In this document: piece after piece, positions 32,102-45,035 of the stretch | How the letters are laid out: every line of letters starts with the position of its first letter | Position numbering within the stretch: the first letter of the stretch is position 1 | Source of the DNA: Strobilurus pachycystidiatus | Taxonomy: Eukaryota; Basidiomycota; Agaricomycetes; Agaricales; Physalacriaceae | DNA length: 64,000 nt | Direction: 5' to 3' | Assembly (NCBI GenBank): GCA_019915135.1 | Contig: JAHLMK010000005.1 | Location: forward strand, 1,240,001-1,304,000 | The notes under the pieces: generated by a model | What the model was told of the DNA's origin: nothing | The model's database searches: none | What the model saw: only the letters and a program-made list of their open reading frames with translations | Position numbers and translations under genes: made by a program

Positions 32102-32906
32102 ATGTCCTCTCTGCTAGCTCGCTGCCGCGCACGACCGGTGTTGAAAGCGCTTTCTCTCTCCACACGCTCTCTATCAGAATCTGCACTCCTCTCACGCAGT
32201 GTCTATATCCATATTCGCCGCCAGTCCGTTCCGTGCAACCACCCCAAACCGTTCGTGCCAACACATAGCGAACTCAAAGCCGAGCTCAGCAAATACGGAA
32301 ACGTCACACGCCTCTACCAATATAGCCCGGGGGTGTTGAAGTTCACTGTCACCTTCCAGAGCGAGGCGGTGGCACAGAAGCTTCTACAGGCAAAGTCAAT
32401 ACCTATGATCCCGGGGGGACAGGCGGAGGTAAAACCAGCCACAAGGCTGCAACGGCCTGACAAGTACCCCGATCCCCAGCGTCAGATTAGCAAGTCGCCG
32501 AGTGTGAATGTTACTCTGTTTAGACTTCCGACTCGTCTGGGGTGCTCTATGCAGGACGTGGCAGACCTTGTCAAGATGTTTGGAAGCGCGTCCATAGCGT
32601 ATCGTACGCCTTACATCTTCCAGCTGCACCTGAGCGTCTCACATCACTCTCACAGCACACGTCAGAGGGTACCCCATTCTCCCCAGCGCATACTTGACGT
32701 TCGAATATCAGCAGGATGCTGACAACATCGTGAATGCGAGCTCCGAAGGGGAGGGACTCTACATACACGGAGAGCGGGTGTGGGCGGACTATGCCGATGG
32801 GTCGCGCAAAGCGTTCTACTCAAAATGTGAGCCCTTTTCCTTCCTATTTCATGCGCGCGTTAACTCTGGTACAGATCATACTAGAAAAACTAACTGGCGG
32901 GTTTGA
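32102..32906 (+). CDS. Probable mitochondrial RRM-like RNA-binding protein
   Basis: Starts MSSLLARCRARPVLKALSLS with many Arg and Ser and no acids, a typical mitochondrial targeting peptide. Two degenerate RNA-recognition-like segments follow: ELKAELSKYGNVTRLYQYSP with VLKFTVTFQSEAVAQKLLQA, and SVNVTLFRLPTRLGCSMQDV with, after an intron at about 32602-32653, GYPILPSAYLTFEYQQDADN. The end YIHGERVWADYADGSRKAFY precedes a short last exon and stop at 32906. RNP motifs are weak, so an RRM fold is inferred from strand-helix pattern. The 3' end is uncertain: an open stretch reading KDNKRLPPRQLAFYND lies near 32940-33000 and could be an additional exon. Confidence 0.6.
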
Positions 32907-34030
32907 CATACGCGTTGATAAGAACGAACCTGCCTATCGACGAAGAGCAAGGACAACAAGCGTTTGCCCCCTCGTCAATTGGCATTCTACAACGACACGA
33001 GTAGACTCGAAATGGTACAGCTGTAGCTTCGGGCATGAATTGGCAGACTTCGCGCTTCCGAACCATAATTATTTCCTTGCCAGAGCACGGTGGTCATCCT
33101 CCTTCCAGCTTCGCATTTTTGGTGGTCTACGAATGCGCATAGACTGCAAAAGCGTAATGCTGTCTTTCGACGCTATGGACGAAAGTTGAAACCCTCGGTG
33201 AGTCGCGACATGCTATGCCAAATCGTCTTCCGCCGTTGATCATTGAAAACAGTCCGACGGCATCAAGTTCTTAGCCATTTCAAATCGAGGCTGAAAGAGT
33301 TTGAGTCTTCGGCGCGTCTTGTAGTGGAAATTCACGAATTGAGTGCCATATCCTGTAGAAGACTCCGGAATCAATTACCATTTCTCCTACCGCCGACTTC
33401 ACGAACTTCGTGACGGTTCTTGACCACCCATACTGGTGCAGTCTGTCCGCATCAAGATTGGTTATCAATCAAACATGGCAAGGGTTCCCGTCTCCACTTT
33501 CTGCGCAATGATTGGGACAATCTTACTCGCGCAGATGAGCCGGCACGTCGTCGCGTCCCCTCGCATTCATGATTTCTGAGACTTGAGCAGAGCGACTGAC
33601 GTAGCGAACAGCACTAACTTAGTAACTAAATCCAACGAAGCAATTTCGAATCCGATGTCGCATTCAACACCTCACTTCTCTCTCCCCGGAACCCACTGTA
33701 GGTAAGTGACATTCGTCCTCTCAGAGGAGTGCTAATGGAAGCATGATAAATGGCCGTGCACAGGCTCTACTCAGGCTACGGTGTCATATCTTCCAGCGCA
33801 ACGGACATGAATTCATAACACGTATCAACTCATAAGTAATTCTTTACACAATACTGTATATCATTCTAAGTAAACACCAATTGCAAGCAGAGTTCTGACA
33901 CCGTAAGGATCGATGCGCACACAGATGAGCGAGTAGAGACATGTGAAGTGACCAGGTATATAGTGTACATATGGAAGTAGGCGTTGGAATGCGCTGATTC
34001 GAAACTTTGATTCGAAACGCTGCGGGAGAA
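32907..34030. other. Intergenic, no gene recognised
   Basis: Apart from a possible 3' exon of the preceding gene near 32940-33000, nothing could be supported. The last part forms the 3' flank of the membrane-protein gene on the minus strand. Confidence 0.45.
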
Positions 34031-35580
34031 TCAGGATTCGGCGTAGAGCGGTGGCAGGTCTACCACACGCTCGTCAGCCTCCGAGGGCAATCGCACACCG
34101 CTGTCTGCATGAACCCTAAACCGAACAGGGCCAGCATCCGACTCGGGGGTACTGTTAGGCTGAGCGGTACTTTGTGACTGGCGATTCACAAGGCGGCATT
34201 GCTCTTCCTTCATTTCCATGAGGGTGACAGAAGAACCGGTAGCGACTTTGGTCGACAAAGAGACCGCTGATCCATTGGCACCCGCAACCTGAGCTGGAGT
34301 GACCGGGGCAGAGTCTGCGTCAACAATGTAGGAGAGTGGAGACGGAGTGACAGTCTGAGTCATTCCGCCCGAGCTCGGCGGCGATGTTTCCTCGAAATCT
34401 GGAGGCGCCGTGTAGCGAGATCCTTCCTGACGGCGAAGACAGTACCAGACGAGAAATACAACGACAGCAATGCCAACCAGACCACCTACGACACCACCGA
34501 CAATGGCGGCAGTGGAAGTACTCGATGTGCTAGCACTCGAAGCGGATGAGGCGGAAGGGGTTTGGCTGGTGCCAGTGCTGGTGGCGCTACTACTAGCGCT
34601 CGATGCTGCAGTGACCGCATACGAGTCAGATTGCATCACCAACATCTGGATCTGTAGTTCGGCCCCCGCACTGCCTTGCCAAGTCAGGGAGAGTGAGTGA
34701 TTTGTATCCTCCATGTTTCCCTGCTCGACGAGGATTTGGGCTATCGCCTGTGGCTGAGACTGGTAGAAAGACGCCGCATCAAATATCTTGCTTTGTCCGT
34801 CGATTACATAGTTGCCAAAATCTGCAGAGGAGACGTTCACGAAGTTTCCCAATAACCAGAACGCTTTGCCTATGAAATATCCAGTGAGCTTCAAAATCAC
34901 GCCAATGATGCTTTGAAATTGAACCTCACCGTAGAGCGGCATGCTTAATGTCGAACCCTGGGTGTTGGTCGTAGAAAGTCCATCATTGAGGTCTGAGATG
35001 ACGTGTCTCCACTGGCTGCTGAATTGCATCGCCGTATCATTCCATAGCATGACTCGAGCCGTGTCTGCGAAGACTGCATCGTCGAACGGTGTGTAGATGA
35101 GATAGTCAAGAATGAACAGTGAGCTTGCAGCAGTTTGAACCGCAGGTATCGACAGAATCTCAACTTCCAGTTGATGTTCGCTGGGACCAAGACCATCGAT
35201 GAAGCAAAGCCGCGACATCGTAGTCGCCTCGCTAGTCCAGCTCGCGCCGTTGTCGGAGTGATTCCCGTCCACTGTACATCTCCATGTCGGATGTTCATTT
35301 GTATCAAGTTGGAACAACCTGTCACCAATGACCTCAACAGAGGTTCCTGTCGCCAATTTATTACTCAACATGCGGGGGCGCTCAACACTCCAAACTCACC
35401 ATTGAAAGAGAAGGAGAAACTCGCCTCTGTACTATTGGTCATGGAGATAGTGCCGTTGAAGGCGGCCCCCTTCCCACCCGAGTCGTTGATGAACGAATGC
35501 TCATATGTGAGCCACGAGCCAGTGTATTCGACGCGCGCGATGTCGCTATCATCGACAGCGACATATCTGGTTTGAGACAT
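34031..35580 (-). CDS. Single-pass membrane protein with lectin-like ectodomain
   Basis: Starts MSQTRYVAVDDSDIARVEYT and has the pattern YTGSWLTYEHS ... AAFNGTISMTNSTEASFSFS then GTSVEVIGDR, typical of an agaricomycete family with a beta-sandwich, galactose-binding-like ectodomain. Several N-glycosylation sites (NGT, NDT, NHS) are visible. After a Ser/Ala/Thr-rich stalk (about residues 240-285) comes one membrane helix, AAIVGGVVGGLVGIAVVVFL, followed by CLRRQEG and a ~150-residue cytoplasmic tail with PLYAES at the end. There is no classical signal peptide at the N-terminus. Two introns (35344-35396 and about 34870-34930) give a continuous frame. The role is unknown; Mid2-like surface sensing is only an analogy. 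Confidence 0.75.
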
Positions 35581-37727
35581 GAGCCACACTGGCAGGATTA
35601 AGTGAGGTAAAAGGAGGAAGAGAACGGATGTTTCTCACATGTGCGCTCTATAGAATGGCCTAAAATTATTGATAATTGGTCGCCATTGATGCAACAACAG
35701 TTGAGGTTGTGCTGTGACATTTGCCGATCAATACACCTACCGAGCTGTGTAGGCCAATTACTTACCAGGAAGCGATTCCGCGCCACTCTAGCAGAGCAGC
35801 GAGTGCCGTAAAACGATTGAATGCCCAAACGCAAACGTCGAGACGGGGCATATTGAAAGGACCAACCAGGAGCCACGGGGGATGATCGCAGGATCCCTCT
35901 TAGCGATTTGAAAGGCGGGCGTCTCGAAGTTACCGTACCTACCATGCGGTTCCAGGTCTCACAAGGAGATGTCGACCAGTTCTGAAACAAGCGGACAAGT
36001 GGTACGTGGGATCCTACGCCCACTCAAGATCTCTTCGGTTCTGCCCGATTGTTCTTCTGACCGCCAAGCGGCAGAGAGTCTTGTATCTGTGCCGGTCAAA
36101 AGCCCGACAAGCGCCATCCCAAGCGTTCTGAGTTCCATTCTTGATGTGGGCCGTGGCTCGAGGAAAACTGTGATTTCTGCCGAGACGCGACTTTTCTCAG
36201 GTCCGGGCCTACATGCATAGGTATTGGTATACCCCATATCAGTGGGCTCGGTGGGCGTCGGCCTTTGGAAAAGCGATGCCGCGGCCCAAGACAACGGCGT
36301 CGATTGTCGAGCGTGGCGTCTTTCGCGAACATGAAGGCTAAACTTCGCGACAAATGGGACCGTGTGCCGTCACCTACCTACCTACCTACCTCGCAAGGAT
36401 CTATTGCAAAGTTGAGCAGCCATAAGCGTGCTCTTGTCCGTCATACTTGAGTATCTCATTCCTCTCGTGCAAGTATTTGTAAGGGGGGTAACAAGTTTAA
36501 CAAACAGTGCCCTGTGCACACTGCATGGAAAACCGCTTTTTGCGCTTGCGACGGAATTGGTACCCCCTAATACATACCCGTAGCCCAGCATTTGACCATC
36601 AGATCATGGTTGCGCTAGAGATCCTGAAGTTTGAGGGCATGAGCTGGCTATTGAAGATTTTCATATGATTGGACTTCGGCGCAGACGTACGTAGATAGGT
36701 CCTCCTGTGGCGAGATCTTTGCAGCATGACTATCCACTGGGCCAGATTCCGTGTTATTGTTCTTCTTGCAACGCTCTAAGCGCCGATATTGAACTTGAGG
36801 TAAAGCCGTTACACAGTATATGGACTGCCCTGCCCTGATTCCCCTGAACAATGGTATGTCCTAATCGGGCCACGTTGTTGATGTTCATTTGTACTGTACT
36901 ATGCGTGTTGTTTTCTGTGATGATCCGCCGCTGAATTCGTTGGAACTTGGAAGGTCCACACTGTCATTGACAGATTCTGACCCGTCTGTCAAACTTACCA
37001 GAACGTTCCAGCCTCAGAATTCACTCAAGGCTTGCGTTTCAAAACGCGGAACTCTATGCGTCCAATGCGGATGACCAAGTAAGTATCATAGTATTCTGAG
37101 GCTTTCGACTTCCGCTGCCTCTCAACTTCCCTTGTAACAGTTTCACTGGTAGACCACATGCTTTCAACGGTCTACTCTTTGGGGAGCGACGGTCAAGACA
37201 CACCCGATTGAAGCGACGGGGTCTTCGCTCTTCATTGTGGGCCCAGCCTATGTGGGGTCGCATTCAGTCGCTTTTGTGTCATTCAACTGAAAAGGCCCTG
37301 AAGAGCCGCGTGGTACGTATTGTGATTCAATGTGTACTATCCTTGACGTTGAAATCTAACCACCCATCAGGTTTCGTACTACGGCACTCCGCGGTTTTTG
37401 CTAATGTTCTGCTGCTAAGAAGCATGATTGATCTGCTGCTGCTCGTAGCTTCAACCTATCCGAAAACTTCCTCGTATGATCATCTCAGCTCTCACGGAGA
37501 GTTGAACCCATACGATTCACTTGATGCGTTTTCGGCGGCCAACATTGTGTTCTGTATGATCATCTCATGATCGGCAATTTCGTATAGCTATGCAACTGGC
37601 AACGCCGCGTCCGGCCATCCTCTGAGTCCGTGCCGTGTATTGATTGATTGATTATGTGTGTAACGAGTATATTCTCATTGTTCATATGTGCTCTCTCGCG
37701 TCCTGACCGCTTTACACCCTCACACAG
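35581..37727. other. Intergenic, no gene recognised
   Basis: About 2.1 kb without a supportable gene. It contains a short CTAC microsatellite near 36373-36391. A splice-like pair (gtaagt near 37080, acag near 37140) is present near 37000-37200, but the joined frames stop quickly and match nothing I recognise. Confidence 0.5.
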
Positions 37728-39851
37728 ATGGCCCCCTTCGAAGAAACAGTGATTCGTAAACTGACAGTGCACATTTCGCCCAAAAGGCTCATCACCATAA
37801 CGGCTCTGACCATCCTTCTTTGCATCTTCGCCACAAGTGCTCTGTCCGTGCATTGGTATCACCCATTTGCTGCCGAATTAGCACCCGCTAGCCCAACTCC
37901 TCCGGGACCGAGTCTCCAAACGCCATCACCTCTGAATAAAGAACATGTACTGGAGTTAGAAGACATTCAGCTGCTACTCTCCGCCACAGAGGGATTCTAT
38001 GCGCGCGACTGGGATCTCAGGTTGGGGTGGAATAACGTGCGCTTCTACATACTTTTCCGTGTTATCTGTGTTCATACTTGAGCGGTTCAGATGCGCTACA
38101 TCATTGAGACAGCGCTACTACAGGCTAGGCTATTACGCCGTACTCTGATATTGCCATCCTTCATCTATGCCAGAGGATGCGAATACGAAGTGTGAGTATC
38201 TTCATTCTACTCTTGAACCTTGTGTCTCACTGCCAGCAGTAAGACTTGCGGGGACTACGTACCCATGGTCAACAGAGGGTACGCAACTACGTTCAGGCTG
38301 GCTGGGCGCTCTACTCATGCTCCTTTTCATAGAGACGCTACAGACAACGACGAGTGGCGTGACTTACCCATTGATCAACAGATGGGATGGATCATACCTA
38401 TCGAGGTCATGATCAACATCACGCATCTTCGCAAAACACATCCTGTCATAACTACCGCAGACTACCTTCTCTTACACAACCTGTCATCCTCACTGGAGGC
38501 TACCAATGGGCACTGGCAACGCGCAGAGTACCATTCTCATCCAAACGTGTTCTCGGGTGCAAAACCTTCCTTGTTTGTCCTCGAGAACTCTCAGTATGAT
38601 CCCAAGGAAATTGTTCGCGTCGATACAATCCCTGCGGAGATGCGAGCACGAAGGGAGTCCGTTGGACGTGTCGTTGACGAGAGTATTGACAACAGACTGA
38701 GACAACATCTGTCTGATGACAAGAGTATTCTACATTGGGACAAGGTAAAAGAGTCGTTGGACAGCTCAGACGACACGCAGCTTGCACGTACTCTCGTTGA
38801 AGGTGGATGGGAGGTGCTCTATACTTACGAAGACGTGTATGTTTCTTTCATTTGTACTCAGTCCGTTGCTTGCTAAGATTGATCGCAATAGCCGTGGTAT
38901 GCAGTACAACAAAGCTGTCGTATCACCGAGCAAACAGGCTGCCCCCCTTGACTCCATCCAAGCCTTCGACGAGTATCGATCACAAACAGCAGATGTCATC
39001 CTTTTGACTGGAAATATTCATTATGGCAGAAAACCTGTAAGCAGTGAAGGAGCGCTATGGAATGCTACTGAACGGGCCCGGGTTTCAGGGATCAATGTTG
39101 TTCACTACGAGAGAGGCTCAAGATGAATTTTCTTCGATAGTATTATATGACTTGCAGCGCATAGACGTATTTTTGACGCTGGCAAATCGACTGTCCGACC
39201 GCATGTATGAAATCACGGACGGTCGCCAATGGGTTGGCGCCCATATGCGTAGAGGGGATTGTGAGTATCACCTTTTGCAGTGTCTTGAGCTGAGTAGAGC
39301 TGATGTGGTTGCTACGTAGTTATTCGTTACCACTGGGTTATGGGAGAGACGCCACAGGACCACATGGCCCGAGTACAACGTGCTCTCCGTGAAGGACGGC
39401 AGTTTCTTTCGTCCTTCGCAAAATCGAATTCGCCACACACATTTGACATACCCGGTCAAATTGCTCCAAGTGATGAACATACGCGTCGTCCTCGCCCTCT
39501 CCACAGCGACCGGTGAGTCTGACAAGTAGCTTCACCGATGACTCATGGTGCTATATTGGTAGGTTTTTCGTCGCCACGGATGAACGCGATCCTCGTGCCC
39601 TGACCTATTTCCGCGAACAAGGCGCGGTTTTCATGGACGATCTTCTCACCATAGCCGATCGTAGAACGTTCGGCGAAGTTTCCGACCTCTCATGGACTTT
39701 GATGATAACGGACTTAAGAGCACTTGTTGAGCAAGTTGTTCTATCGCGTGCTGCTTTTTTCTACGGGTCTGCTCTAAGCTCTGTACCTGGAGGTGTCATG
39801 AATCTGCGTGCTGTGCGTGGTGCAGATCCGAGGACATCACGCATAGACTAA
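37728..39851 (+). CDS. O-fucosyltransferase-like type II membrane protein
   Basis: Starts MAPFEETVIRKLTVHISPKR followed by a membrane helix, LITITALTILLCIFATSALS, so the catalytic part should face the Golgi lumen. The body contains LLRRTLILPSFIYARGCEYE, KTCGDYVPMVNRG and, late, RQWVGAHMRRGDF, the Arg-rich loop typical of GDP-fucose O-fucosyltransferases (H-RRGDF), then RFFVATDERDPRALTYFREQ and VLSRAAFFYGSALSSV. At least six introns break the gene. Length of about 570 residues fits the fungal relatives of this family. The donor sugar and target are not shown by sequence. Confidence 0.7.
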
Positions 39852-40190
39852 GATAGGATGTAGCTTTGCCAGCATGTAACTTATCACTAAGTAAAGTTCC
39901 GTAACAAGTTTGACCACACCCACACCTTGGACCGCGCTGTTGAATGCTAAAGCTGAGGAACGACTCCCACAGCGGCATGACCACGCACGTACTGACTGCC
40001 GTCTCATTGCTCGTAGCAGTTCATCTAGCCGAGTCTATGTAGCCAAGCTGATGGTCCTGAGCCTAAGGACTCGGAGCGCGAACTTTTTCGTCGTCGGGCC
40101 GAGTCGCCGGCGCGCGGCATCTCGGCTAAACGTGGCGTACAGTCGCGAACTTCCGAGACATGATGTCAAGTTGAGTTCGTTCTTCCCACC
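39852..40190. other. Intergenic, no gene recognised
   Basis: About 340 bases between the O-fucosyltransferase-like gene and the next plus-strand gene. No supported feature. Confidence 0.5.
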
Positions 40191-40951
40191 ATGGCGACGA
40201 ATCTATCAAACCTCGCGACAAACGTTGCCGCAGCCGCAGCCAGCTATACTGCCGCCGCAGCCGACCTTACTGCCGTTGCTGCTTCCTTCGAAGAAAAGCC
40301 TCAATGGGCGATAGCTATGGAACACCGCATATTGTGGGACTCATACTTGTCTAGAATCGACATGCGAAATGCAGAGATAACGGCGAGAGAAGAGTATGTG
40401 TTTTTCTTTGTTGTTGATGGCCACTCAGTGCTGATACGAGAATCCAAGACTCGCTTGGGCGGCTAGCCGAAGCCTGAACACTGTTGCGAGCTTGATCAAA
40501 AGTGATGCCCTGGCTCCTTTGCCACTGCCCTGCCCACGGCTTGCCCTTCCCAACATACCTCCGCCTCCTGCTCCTGGCGCCCCAGCCAATCTCCCACCTC
40601 TCGGCGCTGCACCTGCCGCCCCTCCTGTACCCCGACCCATTGTTCCCCGCTACGAGGGGAGAATTCTTCACCCTCACAGAAGGGCAACTCGACACCCTCG
40701 CTGCTCACTATCACATTCCAGCGGTGCCGAACAAAAGCTTCACGGAGCTTCTGGCAACTTTCTTTGGTCTCAGTCAGGGTGTAGCAATAGTTATTGAGCA
40801 TTCATCAATTGCATTGTATAGACTTGGCCAGAAAAGTTGGCTTGTAATTGTTACGAAAAGATGGGCAATAACTTGGAGGACTTGCAGATATGAGCAAAGA
40901 GAGCGAGTGTTGGGGGACGAGGGACGAGGGGAAGGAGCAGCAGGGCAATAA
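40191..40951 (+). pseudogene. Fungal unknown-family gene, probably frameshifted
   Basis: Exon 1 encodes MATNLSNLATNVAAAAASYT then EKPQWAIAMEHRILWDSYLS and RIDMRNAEITAREE, a pattern I associate with a mushroom family of unknown role. After an intron the frame continues NPRLAWAASRSLNTVASLIK into a Pro/Ala-rich linker. The family's conserved tail, FPATRGEFFTLTEGQLDTLA and NKSFTELLATFFGL, then appears in a different frame (from about 40650). No intron of normal size bridges the two, so a frameshift near 40630-40665 is likely. If the break is a sequencing error the gene would be intact. Confidence 0.45.
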
Positions 40952-41314
40952 TTATATGGAAGTTCTCTAAGGTGCCAGTAGCTCAGCTTTGACGGAAGGA
41001 AGAGTTCAATGGCTGACAGTGAGCGCTGCATACTAGTCACGGACGTGGTTGATTACCTTTCTCATTTTGGTGGTCTACGCGCGCACAACACGCGTAGCCC
41101 ACATACCGTCTTGGACTCTAGGCTGTCGTACTGTAACTTGAGATCGTATCAATGTTTGGTTCATGTCCACAACGTTCAAGGCTTCCACTAGCACACATAC
41201 GACAGAGGGCTTTCCCACTAGCAAGCTCTCGTTCAACTGGGAATCACAACGCTTCCATCGCTTGGTATCGAATCCGAAAAATGAATTGCAAGAAAAATAC
41301 AAGATGCGATATTT
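40952..41314. other. Intergenic, no gene recognised
   Basis: Lies between two converging transcripts, so 3' untranslated regions are expected here. No other feature was seen. Confidence 0.5.
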
Positions 41315-42635
41315 TTACTCCGACTTGGAGTCCGGGCGCAGCCCACGCACGGTCTTGCCAGCTATCCAGATCTCCTGGTTGTTGATCTCCTCAAGCTCCT
41401 TCGCCAAGTCCTCACGGTACGTAGACCGGCCGTTGAACTCCAAGCTCTTCCTCGTCTCCGTACCGTTCTTCACGCTCTCATAGAGCTGCTCGAAGATGGG
41501 CACGTTCGCCTTTTCGAACACGGGTGCCCAGTCGAGGGCACCGCGGCGGGCGGTGGTCGAGCATGCGCCGTACATGTAGTCCATGCCCTTTGCGCCAATG
41601 AGGGGGTAGAGCGACTGGGTGGCCTCCTCGACGGTCTCGTTGAACGCCTCAGATGGCGTGTGGCCGTTCTTGCGGAGGACCTGGTACTGGGCAAGGAAAA
41701 GACCTTGGATGGCGCCCATGAGGACACCACGCTCGCCGTAGAGATCGGAGTAGACCTCCTTCTCGAAGGTGGTCTCGTACATGTAGCCGGAGCCGACACC
41801 GACAGCGAGGGCGACGGCCTTCTCCTTGGCCTGGCCGGTGACGTCCTGGAAGACGGCGACGGAAGAGTTAATGCCGCGGCCCTCCTTGAAGAGAGTGCGG
41901 ACAGTGACACCGGAACCCTTGGGGGCGACGAGGATGACATCGACGTCGGCAGGGGGGATGACATGGGTGTCGTCCTTGTAGACAACAGAGAAACCGTGCG
42001 AGAAGTAGAGCGTCTTGCCCTTGGTGATCAGAGGAGCAATCGTGGGCCATGTCTGCGACTGCGCAGCGTCGGACAGAAGGTTCATGATGATCGTGCCCTT
42101 GTTAATGGCCTCCTCGATGGGGAAGAGGGTCTCGCCTGGCACCTAGAAAAAGCGGAGATAGCGTGAGCGAAACCGTTATATTGAAAATTAAAATGGAGAT
42201 AAACATACCCAGCCGTCAGCCATGGCCTGCTTCCAGCTCTCGCCATCCTTGCGCACACCGACGATAACGTTCAGGCCGTTGTCGCGGGCGTTGAGGCCCT
42301 GTCCGTGTCCCTGCGAGCCGTACCCAATAAGAGCGAGCGTGTCGTTCTTGAAGTAGTCCTGGAGCTTGGCCAGCGGCCAGTCGCTCCGCTCGTACACGAC
42401 TTCTTTTGTGCCCGCAAAGTCGAGCGTTTTCACACCACGAACCTGCGCGTTGAATGGTAAGAATGGGGGGTGTTGGAAAAAATCGAAAAGGTGGACAGAC
42501 CTGCTGCTTGTTGATCTGCACGGCGGGGCGGGCTTTTGGTGCGGCGCGGGCAGCGACAGAGAAGGAGCGGGCAGCAAATGCGGCGCGGGGAGCGCGTCTG
42601 GCGGCAGCGCGGAGGGGAGCAGTGAGGGAGGCCAT
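41315..42635 (-). CDS. ILV5: Ketol-acid reductoisomerase, mitochondrial
   Basis: Three exons. MASLTAPLRAAARRAPRAAF is a mitochondrial targeting peptide (Ala/Arg-rich, no acids). The NADPH-binding loop is LALIGYGSQGHGQGLNARDN. The second half shows HVIPPADVDVILVAPKGSG, the helical domain with metal-binding ALAVGVGSGYMYETTFEKEV and YSDLYGERGVLMGAIQGLF, and SEAFNETVEEATQSLYPLI. It converts acetolactate and acetohydroxybutyrate to the dihydroxy acids in valine, leucine and isoleucine synthesis, in the matrix. Length (about 400 residues) is that of the fungal enzyme. Introns lie at about 42143-42207 and 42444-42500. The start was chosen as the ATG that opens the targeting peptide. Confidence 0.95.
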
Positions 42636-42919
42636 GGTGGTTGAGAGGAAGGACGCGAAGAGCAAACTTTTTCGAGTCATCCACCTTTCGGCCGAAAATT
42701 CCAGGGTCCCCCGCCTTATCCCCTTTGCCACGGTAAGGTCGACCCTGCAACGTTTCTACTCGGGATTGCTGTACTCGATTATGACAGGATTGGCGTTGAA
42801 CACAAACACTTAACTATTCCGGTACAGTTGCCGACCACTATAACGACTAAACTAGATATACACTTTACATACATTTATGTTACGTTTGAGAGATTTCACT
42901 GGAACATAGATTCAGAACA

Positions 42920-44198
42920 CTACTTTCTTCTTCTCCTCGCACTCGTTTGTCCAGTCATCTTGGGCGCGCATGCTGGACAGTACCAAGTCGAGTCCGAGGA
43001 TTCCTTGACTTGACTCGACTTCAGTCCCACACATTCAAGGTGGAACTAGTAGATATTTAGTAGACTTCTCAGGGCTATACATGCAAAAAGCTTACCCATT
43101 CATAAGGACAATTCGTGCCATCGCAAGCAATCATCTGTGAGAGAGTCAGTTTGGAACCACGGGAAAGTGAAAGCAACATACGTCGCCGAAACTCTTCTTC
43201 TGGCAAAAACAGTAGGGCTTGTCGTCATCCACTTCCTCTTCACCATCGTCCGCTACGAGCTCTGGCTCGGGTTCAGGCTTCGGTGTCGCAACGGGAGTAG
43301 GTGGGGCAGGAGGTGGATGCAATTGCCGTGACAGCCGGGACTGGCGTGGCGTCGGCGTAGCTGCCTTGGGCGGAGCTACAGGTGAGATAGAACGTGCCGG
43401 GAGAAGCTTGATGGAAGGAGCAGATGCAGCAACTCGACGCTCTACAATGGAAGATGAAAAAGATGTGTAAGCAACTGGTCGGCATATCGAAAGAACGCCA
43501 CATTACTCTTGTAGGCAGGGCCAGAAGGCGTCGCCGCCGCCGGCACGACATTGACTGAAGGAGATCGACGCGCCCGAGAATCCGCAGCCGGTGAAGACGC
43601 AGGTGGGGACATTGCACTGCGTAGGCTCTCGCTCATTTGTGTGGCGCCCGTCGCGTATGCGGGCGAGGCAAAAGAAGCTGAACGTGTCGGGACCGGCAGA
43701 GGGGGCGCCTCGCCCTGTAAGCGCTTGACCTTGCCGACTTCACCCTCAAGACGCGCTTGCGTGCGCAGAATGAGGGTAATCATCTGATTGGTGAGAAGCA
43801 CTTTCTCGTTGCACAGCTGGTTCACTTCGGCGAATGCCTTCTGGATTCGCGACTGTGTAGGTGCCTGGTATGTGGCTGGAATTCCAGAGGGCAGGCGGGC
43901 GAGGTCCATGTAGCGCTGACATTCGCTCTCAATAGCCGCCTGGATGTCTGCGCAATTGTCGGTTCTGACAGCTCTCTCGGAGGAGTGCAAAGAAAGGCGC
44001 ACCATATGCTTTCGAGTCCAGGTTCTTGATTTCCTCACATATGTGCCGAATCTCATTGGGGACGTTGTCGATACCTATAGAACAATATTAGTCAGTGTGT
44101 GGCACCATAACGCGTATTCAACAGCACGACTGACTGTACATGAACTCGGTGGCGATGTTGGATGCCTCCTCTATAGCCTGGGCAGAGATTGAGTTCAT
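42920..44198 (-). CDS. ING-family PHD-finger chromatin protein
   Basis: Exon 1 starts MNSISAQAIEEASNIATEFM. Spliced N-terminal region IDNVPNEIRHICEEIKNLDS continues to ECQRYMDLARLPSGIP and VNQLCNEKVLLTNQMITLIL, the ING coiled region. A Ser/Pro/Ala-rich linker follows, then the PHD finger: KPYCFCQKKSFGDMIACDG, CPYEWFHLECVGL and WYCPACAPKM, giving the full C4HC3 set, and a basic tail ARRRRK. ING proteins read H3K4me3 and anchor histone acetyltransferase (Yng2 in NuA4, Yng1 in NuA3) or deacetylase (Pho23 in Rpd3L) complexes. Which one this is cannot be settled. Six or more short introns. Confidence 0.85.
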
Positions 44199-45035
44199 TG
44201 TGCTGCGCTAGTGCTGCCCGTCGTGGGCGAGGGCGACGACGCTGTAAAAGCCTGGGTCGTGGTCCGTGTCCAAGCCGTGCATGTGATCGGAGCCGGCATC
44301 GATCGTGACTTGACTCGTTCAATTATATTGGCTTGTCTTGGACGAGAATACGCGTCAAACTGGCTCCGCGACTTGAGAACGGTGTTTTTGGGCTGTAGTG
44401 GGCAGTCCGTACGCGTTTACTGTCCTTGGCACTGCTTGACCCTCGATTCTCTATCCTGGCAGTGTTTCGTTCTGAAACTGGACTGCGACGACGTTCCTTA
44501 GGTCCTAAGAGAGAAAAGAAACGACTGAATTCAAGAAGGATTAGATGATGATTAAACGACAATGGCTTACTGCGCACTCTGTGACATGCAAGTCTCAGAA
44601 AGAATTCCGAGTCAAAGCTTGAAATATGTCCTTGAAAGGTCGAGGAGTCTCAAATTCCCCGGCTCTCGACACTACAAGTCAGCAAGGGCTTGCAGATTCT
44701 ACGACACCTCCACTTACATAGCCTGGAGACCTCCTTGTTGGACGTTGGTTGACCTTTGACAGAGATTCATGAGAGTCAGTCGCGGACATGAAGCATCAAG
44801 ATACGTATTGAAGCTATTGGCCGTAAGCCTTCTCCTGAGACAGTCGCTCAATTGTACACGTACAGACATTCACCCCAGAACAACAAATTGATGCTACTGC
44901 AGTAGCCATCCAAGCTGGATGCGCTGGAAAGATTCGGACAACTCGGAGGCCCGTTCGGGAACACTCGCGAAAGCACGTGGCGGGCAGCGGAGGTTGCTGA
45001 CAGTGACACCGAGCATCACTTTCACTCTTTCTCCA
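44199..45035. other. Divergent intergenic region
   Basis: Separates the minus-strand ING gene from the plus-strand LPD1 gene, so it should hold both promoters. No conserved element could be named. Confidence 0.5.

Noticed and set aside
36889..37570. Possible spliced gene near a good gtaagt donor
   Set aside because: Joined frames stop quickly and match no family known to me.
41660..42166. 168-residue plus-strand frame opposite ILV5
   Set aside because: Shadow of a highly biased coding region; no independent evidence.
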